DNA from: Magnaporthiopsis rhizophila
Lineage: Eukaryota > Ascomycota > Sordariomycetes > Magnaporthales > Magnaporthaceae
Assembly: GCA_003049465.1 (NCBI GenBank)
Contig: PYSS01000074.1
Span: 1-64,000, forward strand
Length of the DNA stretch: 64,000 nt
Direction of reading: 5' to 3'
This document shows positions 11,939-24,150 of the stretch, one piece after another; positions within the stretch are counted from its first letter, which is position 1; every line of letters starts with the position of its first letter. Under the pieces are notes generated by a model that saw nothing but the letters and a program-made list of their open reading frames with translations, did no database searches and was not told where the DNA came from. The position numbers were made by a program, and so were the translations under genes.

Positions 11939-14900
11939 GTATATTTTTTATTTTTCTAATGCTTAAATAATAATTATAAACTTTTTATTATAAATTGGAT
12001 AATTTAATTTCGATTTATTAAACTTATATAATAAAAAGGCACAAAAGTATAACCTTTTATTATTATTTTTTTGATTAAATTATGCTCCGATTGCAAAATT
12101 TAATACATTAGTTTTAATTTCGAAAGGTTTGTTTGGATTTGATAAAATTAATACTGGTTTTTATATTATAATTTTTTTTAGCAGGTTAAAAACTTTTTAT
12201 TTTTGTATTCCCTAATAAAACTGGTGGTTATTTTTGGTAAAATTTATAAATAAAAAAACTAATTTGCTAAAATTTCGGATAAATTATCGGTAAAAATTTA
12301 AAAAACCCAAAAAGCCTTATATTTTTTTAATATTGGTTAATTTGGGCTATTTTTTTACAGCCTGTACCTTTTTGGGTTCCATTTATATTTAACCCGGTAT
12401 AATTATATATTTTAAAAATATAATTTTTTATATATATTATATACATTTCTCGGGTTTAATTAAAAATTTTGCGTTTTATAATTTTTGCAAAATTTTATGC
12501 ATATATTTTTTATATTTTTTTAATATTTTCGAAAAAACCAAAATATTATTTAAATAAGTAAATGTACAAATATTTAAATATTTTTGTAATATATAATTAA
12601 TTATCCTTTAAAAAATAACTGGTGCATTAATAAATCCAAAAATTATTATTAATAATTTGTACGTTCCTAGTTAAATTTGAAAGGCAGTTTTTTATTTGTT
12701 TTTTTTTAATTTTTAATAGGTTATATGTTTTGTATAAATCCAAAATTATAAATTATTTAGCTTTACCGAATTTGTTTTGTAATTTATCGATAAAAAATAA
12801 AAAATACCGATCCTTTATTATGGTTTTATTTAGCGGACGATAATCGATATATATCCGTTTTTTTCCATTTTTTTTGGGACGAACAAAATTTCGTATCCCA
12901 CTGAAAAATCCGAAAATTGGATAATGCCTTTTTATAAGTTTTCCGCAAATTGTTTTTGTAACAGTTTTTGCTATTTGGGATTTAACCGGTATAATTTTTG
13001 GTAATTAAGTTATATTTCCGGTTTAAATTTGATTTTATGGTCGAACAGCCCATATTTTGGAAGTACGGTTTCCAAATTTTCCTGGAATAACCTTCAGTAC
13101 TTATGGTATTTTTTGGGGACATTTTTTAAATATTAATATTTTTGTTTATTAAGCAAATTATAATTTTAGTTTCGATTTTTTATTATTTTTGTTCCTGAAT
13201 TTTTATTTTTAATTGTATTTTTTTTTGAATTGCGGTTTTAATTATATTTTTTTTTACAGCCCGCTTTTTATTTTCGGGATTTTTTGCTATTAAGGCCGAT
13301 ATTGCCTGATAAATATAATTTTATTAATATAATTTGTTAAAATTAATTGCCAAATTTTGCTATTATTATAGCAATTTTGTTTGGCTTTTATTTTTTATGG
13401 TTCGGGGCCCATAATTATTGGGCTTTTTTATTTTCCGATAATAATTTTTTTTATTAAATTTTTTCCGAAACCTAATTTATTAGGGGATTAAATTTTTTAA
13501 ACCAGGGGAAATCCAAAATTAGGTTTTTTCCGTTTATATTTATAATATTTAGGATAATTTTATAAATTTTTCCTGTAATTTTGAACCTAAATCGTTTTAT
13601 TTTTAAATTGATTATTTTATTATTATAAATAATTGGTTTTTTTTTCACGGTTCCAAAATTATATAACTATTATTTTCGATATATCGGTATGTTATATTTT
13701 GTTATTGTTTTTAGTGTAATATAATTTTTGTTAAATCCGCAATTAATTATTATTATTAATTATTATCCTTATTATTTAATTATTTTTTTAATATAAAATG
13801 GATAATTTATTATAATTTTTGTTAGGATTTTTTTAATTTGTTTTTTTTTTGTTTATACCAGGCTTTTATTTTGGTAAAATACCTTAATTTTTTGGTTTAT
13901 ACTGGTATTTAGGGTAAAATTGTCCAGTTTGCCAATTTTTGGCCTTTTTTTCGGCATGGTGCTTATATTTTGGTTTTTTGCAAATATAATATAATAATAA
14001 TTTTGTTATATATATTATAAAATAATAGGGTGCTGGGATAAATATTGCTATTTTTTCGATACGGTTGTATAATATAATTTGCTATTTGGGCAATTATTAT
14101 TTTTATTTTAGCAGATTTCGAGGCTTTTTGCCGTTCCTTATTAAAAACCAATTATTTTTTAACTTTTTAAACAGGTGATTATTATAAGCGTGATATAAGC
14201 ATTTTGCCCAAAAAAAATTTGTATGCCCCGGGCTATTTACTGCCAAATTTTTATAATTTTTATTAATTATATAATTTTACTGGTATAAAAATGGATTATT
14301 TTTTTAATACCGTGCTTAGTGCATATTTTTCCCGTAATAAGTAACGGTTTAATTATTTTGGCCTTAATCCAGGCATTAATTGTTATTTTTTATTACGGGC
14401 ATTTTGCGGTATAATTTGCGATTTTCGGATTTTTCCGGATTATTGGGCTATATTTCGAATAATAAATATACCGGTATTTTATAAGTATAGGTATAAACCC
14501 CTCGGTAGAATATTCCGTTCTTATTTTTAAGCATAATATACGTTTTTTTTTATTTATTATATTTATATGCTGTTTTTTATGCTTTTTAGGGTTTTTTTTT
14601 GCAAATACCCAAAATTTCCTCAACTCGAAATTTTTATTTTTCGGCCTTTTGGTTAGGTATATTTATTTAAGCGGTTTTTGGTTAAAGTTTTTTTTTTTGC
14701 TTTTGACCGAAATATCCGATACTTTTTTTTGGATCGATAACCTTTTAAATATCGATAAAGCTTATCGAAATGCATTTTGTTTTTTTAATAGTGCTATAAT
14801 AAGGTTCTGAACGGTTTTTTTATACTCGAAATTTATTAATACTTTATTAAATTAATATAATTAACCCGTTTTTTTTGAACTTTTTTTTTTTTGGTTTTTG

Positions 14901-16065
14901 GTTTTATTTTTTTAAAGCTGTAATTTATCGATTTATCGGATAACTGCCAGCCTTTGCTAAAAATACCAGCCTGATCCGTTTTTGTCCGATTTATGCATAT
15001 AATATTTATTATTAAAATAATATATCCAGCTAAATAAAATTTTTGGATATAAATTATTTTTCTGGTTTATATATCGAATAATTGCTAACTGTTATTTTTA
15101 GGGACAGTTTTTTTTAACATATTTTTATTATCCGTATTTAAAGTATTTTTTATTTTTGGCATTTTGCTATTTGATATACTTTTATTTTTTGTGCAGTTTT
15201 TTTTGCTGCTAAAGGTATATAATTTTTGCAAACAAATTTATTAATTTTAAATGCATCCTATACATAATAAATTATTACTGTTTGGCTTTTTTCTGGTTTG
15301 TTTTATTATTTTGTTGCACTGGCTGGGGTTACTGAACTTTTTTTTCCAGGCATTATTTATACAGCCTATTATTAATACAAATACTTTTAATAATATAATT
15401 AACAAAATTTTTGGGCTTTTTTTTGGCTAGTTTATTTTTTATATTATTTTTTAATTTTTGATAAAATTAAAATATTTTGGTATTTTCCGTTCGGTTAAAT
15501 TTATTAATTAATTGCTAAAATTTGGCGGTATAAATGGATATTGATCCTTTTTGGCATAATTAAAATAATTTTTTTTCGGCCACTTTTTTTTTATTCACCT
15601 GCCTAAACATTTTGGCAATTTTTTCGCCGAATTTATCGAAATTTGCAAATACCAGTTTAATAAATTTGTTTAATTTGTTATTTTTTTTTAAAATAATGGG
15701 CCCATATAAGCTCGAACCAATTCTTAATTTTATTATCAAAGTAAATGGTAATATAAGCCATTTTTTGGTAATTATTTTGGAAATTGTCCTGGTAAAATTT
15801 AAAATAACTTTTGCATTCCGTAAAAAAAAATCTTAAATTTGCCTTTTTTTCCGTTATATTTATTTGGGGTGGGGAATTTATAAATCGGAATAATTTTGGG
15901 CTGCTTTTTAAATTTCTCGAATTTTTTAATAAGGATTTTTAAAGCAATAGCAGGATTATTATAATTTTTATTATCAATAGTAACGGTTTTGATTTTTTTA
16001 ATTGCGGTTGATATAATTATTTACTATTTGTACCTTTGGTAAATGCTGAACAGGATCAGTTAAAA

Positions 16066-16545
16066 TGTTACAATTATAAGCCTTTTGCTTTTAAAATAGG
16101 GCATTTAGGGGCGGTGTTGAGCAGTATTGGGGTGCAAGGTTACCTTGCATGTAATTTGGGGTCTGGTAAAACAATTATCTGTATTTTGCTTACCCAAAGG
16201 GTTATTTTGGAGCTAATTTAGGTTAATTAATACCAAGGCCTTAATTAAAAACCATTTAGCGTAATAGGGAACCTTTGCCTTTTATACCCGTAATTTTCCC
16301 TACCATGTTCGTGCTATATTTGTTATATCGTATAGCGAACATATCACCGTGCTATATTTGTTATATTTGTTATATTGCATAACAAATATATCAGTTATGT
16401 CACCCGTGCTTAGGTAAGTGCCCAGTTACGTAACTCCCTCCTGGCCTTGGTTATTCGGCCCATGGCTTGCATGACTGCGGGGTAAAGGCGTTCCGCTGGG
16501 GGTTAGCCCCAGCCCTTCCGTCCCCTGCCAGCTGTGGTCGTAACA
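16066..16545 (-). repeat. E1 5' LTR (480 bp)
   Basis: Plus strand begins TGTTACAATTATAAGCC and ends GCTGTGGTCGTAACA. It is bordered on the left by AGGATCAGTTAAAA, the reverse complement of the putative primer site. The last ~120 bp are GC-rich and nearly unmutated, unlike the rest of E1. Confidence 0.9.
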
Positions 16546-16726
16546 CAGCCCTTAAAATAGGAACCTTGGCCTGCACAGCTTTAACGGCCCGTTCGATATT
16601 TTTTTTGGTGTACTGTTTTTTTTGGCATATAGGTATTGGATTGCAGTAAAAAGTATAAAAAACGGATCAGAATTGCAAGATTTGTGGCGAGTTGAAAATG
16701 TGGCCACATCTGAGGCAGTGGGCCCG

Positions 16727-16739
16727 NNNNNNNNNNNNN
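16727..16739. other. Assembly gap (13 N) next to a 19-G run
   Basis: Thirteen Ns followed by Gs at 16740-16758, inside the 5' inverted repeat of P1. P2 has seven Cs at the matching place and then TTTCGGCCACCTCAAA, which is missing here. The homopolymer and gap hide part of the P1 terminus. Confidence 0.95.
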
Positions 16740-16740
16740 G

Positions 16741-16782
16741 GGGGGGGGGGGGGGGGGGTGGCCGACAGGGGGTGCACTGACT
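16741..16782 (-). repeat. P1 5' terminal inverted repeat
   Basis: Reverse complement reads AGTCAGTGCACCCCCTGTCG at the tip, identical to the P2 5' end at 20631. It is followed on the plus strand by the TA target. The inner half is distorted by the G run and gap. The bounds of the inner half are set by comparison with P2. Confidence 0.8.
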
Positions 16783-16784
16783 TA

Positions 16785-18400
16785 CTGCACCTAATTGTAA
16801 ATTACTGGACTTAAGCGTAAACTACCGTGCCAAGTTGTCAACCCTTGTGGTACTCTAATATTTGTACCAACAAAATTCTTTCTCCAGAACTGGACTGAGC
16901 GCCAATCTTGACCTGCCACCGCCATCTTCGACACAATCTCCTGGACCGAACACCGCGGAGCCGCAGAAGGCGCGAGTCATCGGTCCGTCCATGTCGCTGG
17001 CTGGCTATCCCTCCAACATAAGCATGTGGATGCACACTTGATAAGTTCTAGGTCGAACATACCGGCCTGGCGAGCGGCAACGAGATCTTGCTAGCTCCTG
17101 GAGGCCCAGATGAAATAAGTAGCCGCCGCGATCAGGGATACCGCACTCGGTGCCTTATTCATCGGTCGGCGGGTGGAAGATCTCGTTCATGTCACACCAC
17201 AGCCTCGCCTTGTCCTACCGGTCCAACGCCACGCCCGCCGTGGGTCGGACGAGATGGTGGACTGCCGTAGGACCGCGGGCTTGTCTGTCCAATCAGTAAC
17301 CAGTATTAGGATTAGGCTATTCAGCAAAAGGTCGCCTCTTGGGCCCGCTCCTGCTCAAACTCAATGCTGGAGTCGAGGGGAAGAGGTAGGGTAACAGGTA
17401 TTTCAAGTTGGTAGGCCTCGGGGGCACAACCCAGAGCTCATGTCCAGTTCGGCATGGGGATCCCGGGCAGGAGCCTGGGACGCATCGCGATGACGCCGCG
17501 AATGGAGGCCTCGAGCTTCCCCGATGCGTGCTGCGCAGGCGCGTCCGGACCGAGGCAGACTCGACCCGGCGTATAACGTTGCCCAACCCGGCGACGAGTC
17601 TCCGTGTGCAAGGAGCGGAGAGAAAGGGGTGGCGACGTCGGCGTGCGACTGCATGCTACCTTCGGTGGATGTCAGTATCCGCCCTGTCTTCCGCTCGCCG
17701 AGATCCGCGAAGGTCAGGGGTAGCCCCTAGCCTCCGCCGCGCCTCCAACGGTTAGCGATAAGGGTGGATGGCCATGCGGTCTGGAAGACGGCGTTGGGTA
17801 GAGGCAGGGTAACGTGAATATCTTTGAGCAGTGGGTTGAGGCGGACCGAGATGGGAGGAAGCGCAGCTCGGCTCGCCGGCTGCGCAAGGACGCGGGGGCG
17901 CCGGTGTGCCCCAGCAGGATGGCGACAGCGTTACTTTGCATTATGGCGAGGCCTCTGGAAGGGCGCTCATCTTCTAACGAGTAGAGCCGTGAGTTGTGAC
18001 TGGAGGAGATGCTGCAGGAGCGCCAACATGAAGTCGGAGTAGTCGAGCCACCTGAACAGGCCTTCGGATATGAGGATGGCCGGGGCATTACGGGTCGACG
18101 GGTCGGCCGTTCCCAACATGCCTACATTGGCGTTCCTGGAGGCTAGACGGTCAAGCACATACCTAGGTATTTTCTGCGTGCTATCTTAGACGCACAGGCA
18201 GAGCGGCAGCCGCTCAAGGAGATTGGACATTGTGCGTATTACTGCCTATGATTTATTGCCAGGTAGGTATCCCAGCACTGGATTCAATCTACAATGCTCT
18301 TTGCAATGAATTTCTCGAGGCCCGGCCCCACGGAGCCCAAGGTCACCCGAGGTGGCCCAGCCCGCCCATCAATTTTGGTTAACCAAAAGTGACCATGATA
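16785..18400. other. GC-rich island left part; no assignable gene
   Basis: This is the first non-repeat sequence right of P1. Short overlapping frames exist on both strands (for example minus 17967-18158 and 17714-18088, plus 17408-17755). None shows a motif I recognise, and no frame stays open for more than about 125 codons. The minus frame 18158-17967 has a protein-like hydrophobic helix (SEGLFRWLDYSDFMLALLQHL), so a decayed gene is possible. I would not name it. Confidence 0.4.
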
Positions 18401-18830
18401 TACTAGGTAGGCCGTCAGCAGCTTGCAGGACGAATGGGCATGGTCAAGTCGCAGGCACTGCCTGGCGCCTCATCTTGAAGAGCCAATAAGGCAGGCACTA
18501 GGGCCATTCCCCGCCCACTGATGGTGGGTGGGTTGCCTTGCCCAGTTATGGCGGTTCTCCTGTGCCGCCGGAGGTGACCGCAGCACAGCCGCAATCGCTG
18601 GTTTTTCGGTTGCCGCCTACCGCTGCGAAACCCCTCCCACTTTCTCCCAGACTCCCAACTGGGCCGCGCTTCGCTGCCGCGCTTTGTCACAAACCTTGTG
18701 TGCTCGAAGTGCCCCCTGCTGAACTCGATGGTATCCTCGACCGACGCCCTCCAGACGACCCCGTCCTGACTTCCATTTTAAGACGCACAGGGGGCGGCGC
18801 CGGCCACAGGCCGGATGCCCTGGGGGTCCC

Positions 18831-20630
18831 ATGGCGGCCCAGATCAATGTCCAAGAGCAGGGCCTCACTGTGCTTCACCAAGCTGCGCATCTCGAGATTG
18901 AGTATGTGCCCCTTGGCTGCCACTACCGCCGCATTTCGAACGTCAACTGCTGATTCCTTCCTTTCTCAAAGCATTGTGTTCGTCCATGGATTTACGGGCC
19001 ACCCAGAAAACACCTGGACGTGGCGGAGGACGAAGCATGGGTCGTCTCATCAGAAGAGGAAGCACGACCCAGGCGAAGAATCCTCCTCGTCTCGGCGCCT
19101 AGAGATTCCTAAGTTTGGCTTTGGCAAGGAAAAGCGAAGGCCATCGCCAACTGCCGCGTCGTCCCTCACTCCGCACCCCAGCCCAGGCGAGACGACGAAC
19201 ACCAGCACCGCCACCGAGCGAGAAGAAACACGCGAGGAAGTCTACTGGCCAAAAGACCTTGCTCCCACAACCATCCCCGACTCCCGAATTTTCACCTACG
19301 GTTACGATACTAATATCCGCTATTGGACACACGGCCCAATCAGCGAGAGAAAAGTCGACGACCATGGCTGGGATTTGCTATGCTTTTTCGAGGAATTTCG
19401 GCGTGGCGTAGGCGAGGCATCTCGCCCTATCCTGTTCATTGCCCATAGCTTTGGAGGTATTATTGTTAAAGAGGCACTTCGCAGATCACGATGATACGCT
19501 ATAGCCAAGCCCCATCTCCACGCCATTTGCAAAGCCACGGCGGGCCTCATATTTTTCGGGACACCTTATAAAGGCGCAAATCCCAAAGGTTTTCTCCACC
19601 ATATCTTAACAGCTTCGGCCCAATCTTTTGAATTTAAGGTTAATCAGCAGATTATGGAGGCACTTATACCTAATAATTTATATTTGCAAAACTTAAATAA
19701 TAAGTTTGCTATCCTATACCTTAAACGCAAATGGCCAGTGTACTTATTCCAAAAGAAATACAGGGTTATCCAGCTTATGGGGACCAAGGTGGTGGACAAT
19801 CGCTTGTTTTGCCTGGATAATATTAAAATCAAAACAAAACGGCATATTTCGAGCAACCATATGGATATGTGTCACTTTTTAGGATTTAAGGATACCCAAT
19901 ATACCAAGGTTACCGGTGCCATGATATCCATCATTAACAGAGCGGCAGCATGCGATTCCCGCTGTAAGACACCCTTTCAGGCACCCCAACCCGAATCGCC
20001 CATGGCCTGCGACTAATCTCAAGGCATCAATACTGAGATAAAAGAAGATCTTATTAAAAGCCTTTTCTTTCCCCAGATTAACCAATGCCTTGCAGGTTTG
20101 GCCGCAACTCAGGGAAAAATATGTCGCTGGTTTCTTGCCAAACAGGAGTATCAAGCCTGGCGCAACCTGAAAAATCAATTAAATAATAGCATCTTCCTCT
20201 GGATCAAAGGGAACCCCGGCACTGGCAAATCCACCGTTATAAAGTTTCTTTTTAAGGAAGTTATGGGGAAAGCCAAAAGTAACTCCCTGCATATTACACT
20301 ATCCTTTTTTTTCGGGCGCGCGGCACAATCAAAAAGATATCCATAATCTACCTTTACCGCTCCCTCCTCTATCAGCTTTTTTTATCAGCAACGGACCTGA
20401 GCAACAATCTGAAGTGGATGATGGCTTCTGAAACAAAGGGGATATTGGACAAAGGATGGGACCAAAAAGCGATAAAACAAACGCTAAAATACTTTATCTC
20501 CAGGCTAAAGAGTTGCATTTTAACGATACTAATCGATGCGCTAAATAAAAGCAACCAAACTCAGGTTGCCGGCATGGTTTCCTTTTTTGAAAAACTATAC
20601 AGGCGCATTATAAAATTACGGATTAGCCTA
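18831..20630 (+). pseudogene. 5' half of NLR-type STAND gene: alpha/beta hydrolase + NACHT
   Basis: Fungal NLRs sense non-self and signal through their N-terminal domain. Start ATG is at 18831. Exon 1 is 18831-18901; the intron is 18902-18971 (GTATGT...AAAG, 70 bp). Splicing joins GA and C into an Asp codon and continues as DIVFVHGFTGHPENTW, the start of a SesB-like hydrolase. The nucleophile motif AHSFGG is at about 19441-19458. TGA at 19492-19494 (ancestral CGA) breaks the frame; homology continues through FFGTP and ISSNHMDMC. The NACHT P-loop GNPGTGKST is at 20209-20235 and the Walker B-like ILIDALN near 20525-20545. A one-base frameshift lies near 20310 in the T run. P2 is inserted at 20630. 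The decay grows towards P2. Confidence 0.85.
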
Positions 20631-20672
20631 AGTCAGTGCACCCCCTGTCGGCCACCCCCCCTTTCGGCCACC
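20631..20672 (+). repeat. P2 5' terminal inverted repeat (42 bp)
   Basis: Tip AGTCAGTGCACCCCCTGTCG, then an inner GGCCACCCCCCC and CGGCCACC. It pairs with 59121-59162 in reverse complement with three transition mismatches. Length is close to the 44-bp repeats of Fot1. Confidence 0.9.
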
Positions 20673-20990
20673 TCAAACGGGCCCACTGCCTCAGATATGG
20701 CCACGTTTTCAACTTGCCACAAATCTTGCAATTCTGATCCGTTTTTTATACTTTTTACTGCAATCCAATACCTATATATCAGAAAAACAGTACACTAAAA
20801 AAGATGTCGAACGGGCCGTCGAGGCCGTCCAAGCCAAAATCCTTATTTCGAAAACCGCTTAATTTTGGGGCATATTAAGGACCACCCTATGCCAGTGTTT
20901 AACGGGATCCTTACCCGGCCAATAGGTTTAAAAATAGCATTAGCGGATATTTTTGGAGCAAAAGAAATGCTTAGCAAATTGGGTGCATTT

Positions 20991-21452
20991 TGTTACAACC
21001 ACAACTGGCAGGGGGCAGAAGGGCTGGGGCTAACCCCCAGCAGGACGCCTTTACCCCGCAGTTATAAAGGCCAGGGGGCCGAATGACTAAGGCCAAGCTA
21101 AAAAAAAGTTACATAACTAAGCATTTACCTAAATACGGGTGATATATCTGTTATATAATATAACAAATATAGCACAATGATATATTCGTTATGCAATATA
21201 ACAGATATAGCACAAATGCAATATAAAAGGTTCGTTGGTATATAAGGCAAAAAGCTTTCCTGTATTAAATAATTCTTAATTAAGGCCTTGGTATCAGTCA
21301 ACCTAAATTAGCTTCAAAGCAATCCTTTAGGCAAATAATCGAAACCTTTATTATTATTCCAATTCCCCAGCACAAGTAATTTGGTAAAAATCATACTGCT
21401 CAGCACTTTTTCTAATATACCCTACCCTAAAAGCAAAAAATCATTTGTAACA
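20991..21452 (+). repeat. E3 5' LTR (462 bp)
   Basis: Starts TGTTACAACCACAACTGG and ends ATCATTTGTAACA. It is directly followed by TTTTAACTGATCCTGTTTAG (21453 on), the putative primer-binding site. Confidence 0.92.
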
Positions 21453-24150
21453 TTTTAACTGATCCTGTTTAGTATTTACCAAAAATAACAAGCAATAATA
21501 ATTATATTAACCGCAGGCAAAAAACCCGAAAATATTATTATCGCTGGCAAATTATATAATAATCCTTCGGCAGCCATACAAATATTTATTACGAAAATCG
21601 AAAAATTTAAAAAAGCTCAAACCAAACCTTATATTATTATCAAATTTTACAAATTTCTTTTACCTAACAAATATAATAAAAAAAAAGCAAAATTAAAATG
21701 TTCCTAACCAAATATAAAGGATATTTTTTATTTTACCAAAACCATTTTCAGCAAAAAAAATAAAAAATTACCTATACAGCTATATACCTGGATAGCAAAA
21801 TTAAGGATTGGTTCGAACCCATTTGATCCAATTATTTAAAAGGGCATAATAAGTCCAAAAAAAAACCAAACTGGTATTTGCTAATTTTGAAAAGTTCGAA
21901 AAAAAAGTTGCAAAAATTTTCGGACAAATCGATAAAAAATGGATGGCCGAAAAAAAATTGCTTCAGTTTTGGTAAAAAGGCCCCGTATTAATTTATATTT
22001 CCGAATTTTAACAACTGGTTAATAAATTTAATTAAACGGAAAATACCAAAATAACCCAATTTTATCAAAAATTAAGGAATAATATAAAAAATAAGCTATC
22101 CAAATAAAAATAATTTAAAAGTTTTATCGATTATATTATTATAATCGTTTGTATTAATAATAAATTATACAAATATTACTTTAAAATTTTTTTTAGCAAA
22201 CCAAACCAATAATGCAAAATAATAAAACCAACCAAAAAAAGCAAAATAATAATAATCCACGGCTTATAATATATATTTTGGATCCATAAATTTTAGTGCT
22301 AAAATTATACATCAGCAAAAAAAACAAAAATATATTAGGTTTAAAAACCCAAAAAACAAAAAATATTTTAAATATAAAAAAAAAAGATATATTAAAAAAA
22401 ACTATCTGCAAAAAAACCGATAAACGGCTATTTTTTACCGAAAAAATGCACAAAAAAAAAATAAACCCATAATTCCAGCCTTACCCAAAATAATATAATA
22501 AGCAAAAAAAAAAACCTGTATTCCGAAGTATTATTCAGCTAAATTTATTGCTTTAATAAAAATTATATACTTTATTGCTCCGATAAAAATGCTACAGGAT
22601 ATTACCCAAAATAACAAATTACTGTAATATAACAAATCGATTAATCCCGGTTCAGTAACCGAAAAAAAATTAAAATAAATACCAATTTTATAATATTCGA
22701 AAAAAAAAACAATACAGCAGCATATATTTTGGAAAAATTTAAAAAGCTAATTTAATATAAAAATATATCGATTATTTTGGTTAACAATTCCGAGGAAAAC
22801 TTAAATATAAATATAAAAATAAAACAATTTTTGGGCCAAATATATTTAATACAAACCTAAAAAAAAAAATCGAACCTAATAGCATTTAGGAAAATTATAA
22901 AAATGGACCCTAGCAATAAAAAATTTAACAAATAATAATAATAATATATTATTAATTTTAAAAAATTTTAGCAAAAATTTGATCAGTAACTAATTAATAT
23001 AGGAAAATAATCCCTTATAACCAAAAAAAAAATACGGAAAATATATATTTTATTCAGGTTTTTGGAAATAAACCGATAATTTTAAAATTAGCCCAAATTT
23101 ATCGGTGGTTTAATATGCAAAAAACCGGCGCAAAACAATAAAAAAAAGCTTTTGGATTGGTTAAAAAATAACCAATCGGTTATTTATTATAGGGCATTAC
23201 TCGAAAATATTCCGAACCTAAACCAGCGGTTAGCACGGCTATATGCGCTAAATTATAAAAATATAAACCCTAATATAGGCCATTATAATAAACTTTTTTG
23301 GGCTAAATGCTTATATAATAATTATCGGTAATATATAACCAAAAAGCTAAAGCACGATTTTTTTTTACGGAAAAAAAAAAAACCAATACAATACTTATAA
23401 TAAAAATACCAGTTTCCGAAATGATAAATAGCAAAAATAGGTTACAAAAATTTTATAGCAATTTTCGAGCTATTATTAGCATATTTTATAATATGCTTAA
23501 CAAAAATCCTGATATACCAAATATGCAAAAAACCGAAATATAAGGTATATATAAAAAAAAAAGCAAAAACCTGGACGGATAGGTTTGCCCGATTAATAAA
23601 AATAATTAAAGCCCAAAAGCAAATACCCTAAGCAAAAAACTAAAAAGTTTACCCAAAAACAGGATACAGGTAAAGCAATAACCAGCAAAATTTTTAACAA
23701 TAATAATTACCAACCAATATAAATATATTAAAATAATAATATACTGAAAAAAACAAAAAATAAAAATTATAATCGATTATAAAATTTAAAAAAACTATTT
23801 TTTGCTAAAAGCGGTAAAAAGGTACAATATTCCAATATATCAAAAAAAAAACCATATAACCTTATAACGGTGGAATAAAAACCAGTTACATTTAACAAAA
23901 AAAAATCGATATTAAAACTAATCAATTCAAATTTTAACTTTTAGAAAAAACCTGCAAAATAACCCTGAACGTTATAAATATAAAAGGGGAAAACCTGATT
24001 TTAGGCCTTCCATAATTTAAAAAATATAACCCTTTAATAAATTAAATTACCGAATAAATCTAATAAAGGAAATTATTATTAACTAACAGAAAAGCCCAAT
24101 AGCCACGGGTTCCGGATAATAAAAAACGAATGCCAAAAAGGGCAGTTATA

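Larger units (their letters stand above)
2077..16065 (-). pseudogene. E1 gag-pol remnant (split by E2)
   Basis: Retroelement polyprotein on the minus strand in two pieces, 16065-11944 and 4486-2077. Recognisable in reverse complement are the gag block (about 15950-14900), the protease-linker region (about 13700-13400), reverse transcriptase (about 13060-12290), the integrase block (about 4400-3120) and a chromodomain with an aromatic WAGY-like core (about 3110-2950). The polymerase catalytic motif at 12545-12556 reads YLNN instead of YLDD. The first nucleotides inside the 5' LTR (16065 downward) are TTTTAACTGATCCT, a likely primer site. Stops and Asp-to-Asn, Cys-to-Tyr changes are dense. Dead copy. 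Confidence 0.8.
1597..16545 (-). mobile_element. E1: Ty3/Gypsy chromodomain LTR retrotransposon, subtype B, split by E2
   Basis: Copy-and-paste retroelement inserted in P1. LTRs of 480 bp each lie at 1597-2076 (3') and 16066-16545 (5'). The flanking 5-mers CGGCC (1592-1596) and CAGCC (16546-16550) differ by one G/A transition, as expected for a TSD later hit by RIP. Removing E2 (4487-11938) leaves about 7.5 kb. Order on the minus strand is gag (about 15950-14900), protease, reverse transcriptase, RNase H, integrase, chromodomain, an antisense ORF, purine tract, 3' LTR. The U5 end resembles that of E8 and E7, not E2-E6. Confidence 0.88.
65..16628 (-). pseudogene. P1 transposase (pogo/Fot1-like DDE), RIP-degraded and split
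   Basis: Would catalyse excision and integration of P1 at TA sites. The coding parts are complement 16628-16551 and 1596-65, about 1.6 kb, close to the ~540 residues of Fot1 transposases. The ATG is at 16628-16626, directly before the HTH_psq-like start (QYTKK...ERAVKAVQA). The TAA stop is at 67-65 after ...HFCIMVG. The middle part near 521-745 is still open and carries the family-typical stretch leading into the C-terminal DDE region (FSLFKHVYRQKL, then KKRQFL). An eighth A in the run after codon 2 shifts the frame. Many stops look like RIP products. E1 interrupts the gene 26 codons in. Not functional. Confidence 0.82.
1..16782 (-). mobile_element. P1: pogo/Fot1-like DNA transposon, split by nested retrotransposons
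   Basis: Cut-and-paste Tc1/mariner-pogo transposon on the minus strand. Its own sequence is 1-1596 plus 16551-16782, about 1.83 kb. By alignment with P2, window base 1 matches 59124, so about 38 bp of the 3' end lie off the left edge. Total length then matches the ~1.9 kb usual for Fot1-type elements. The 5' terminus at 16782 is followed by TA (16783-16784), the target used by this superfamily. The transposase remnant, the C-terminal coding end near 65-200 and the 5' terminal inverted repeat all match P2 in reverse complement. E1 (1597-16545) is inserted inside, and E2 inside E1. P1 is more AT-shifted than P2. Confidence 0.88.

Noticed and set aside
1..16500. Mitochondrial or bacterial origin of the AT-rich DNA
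   Set aside because: LTR retrotransposons, pogo elements and transition-biased decay next to intron-containing genes indicate fungal nuclear heterochromatin.
18538..19494. A 318-codon ORF as the NLR start
   Set aside because: The part before 18831 is Pro/Arg/Ser-rich with no family match, and the frame reads through the 70-bp intron. The ATG at 18831 plus GTATGT intron gives a smooth join into the HGFTGH motif.
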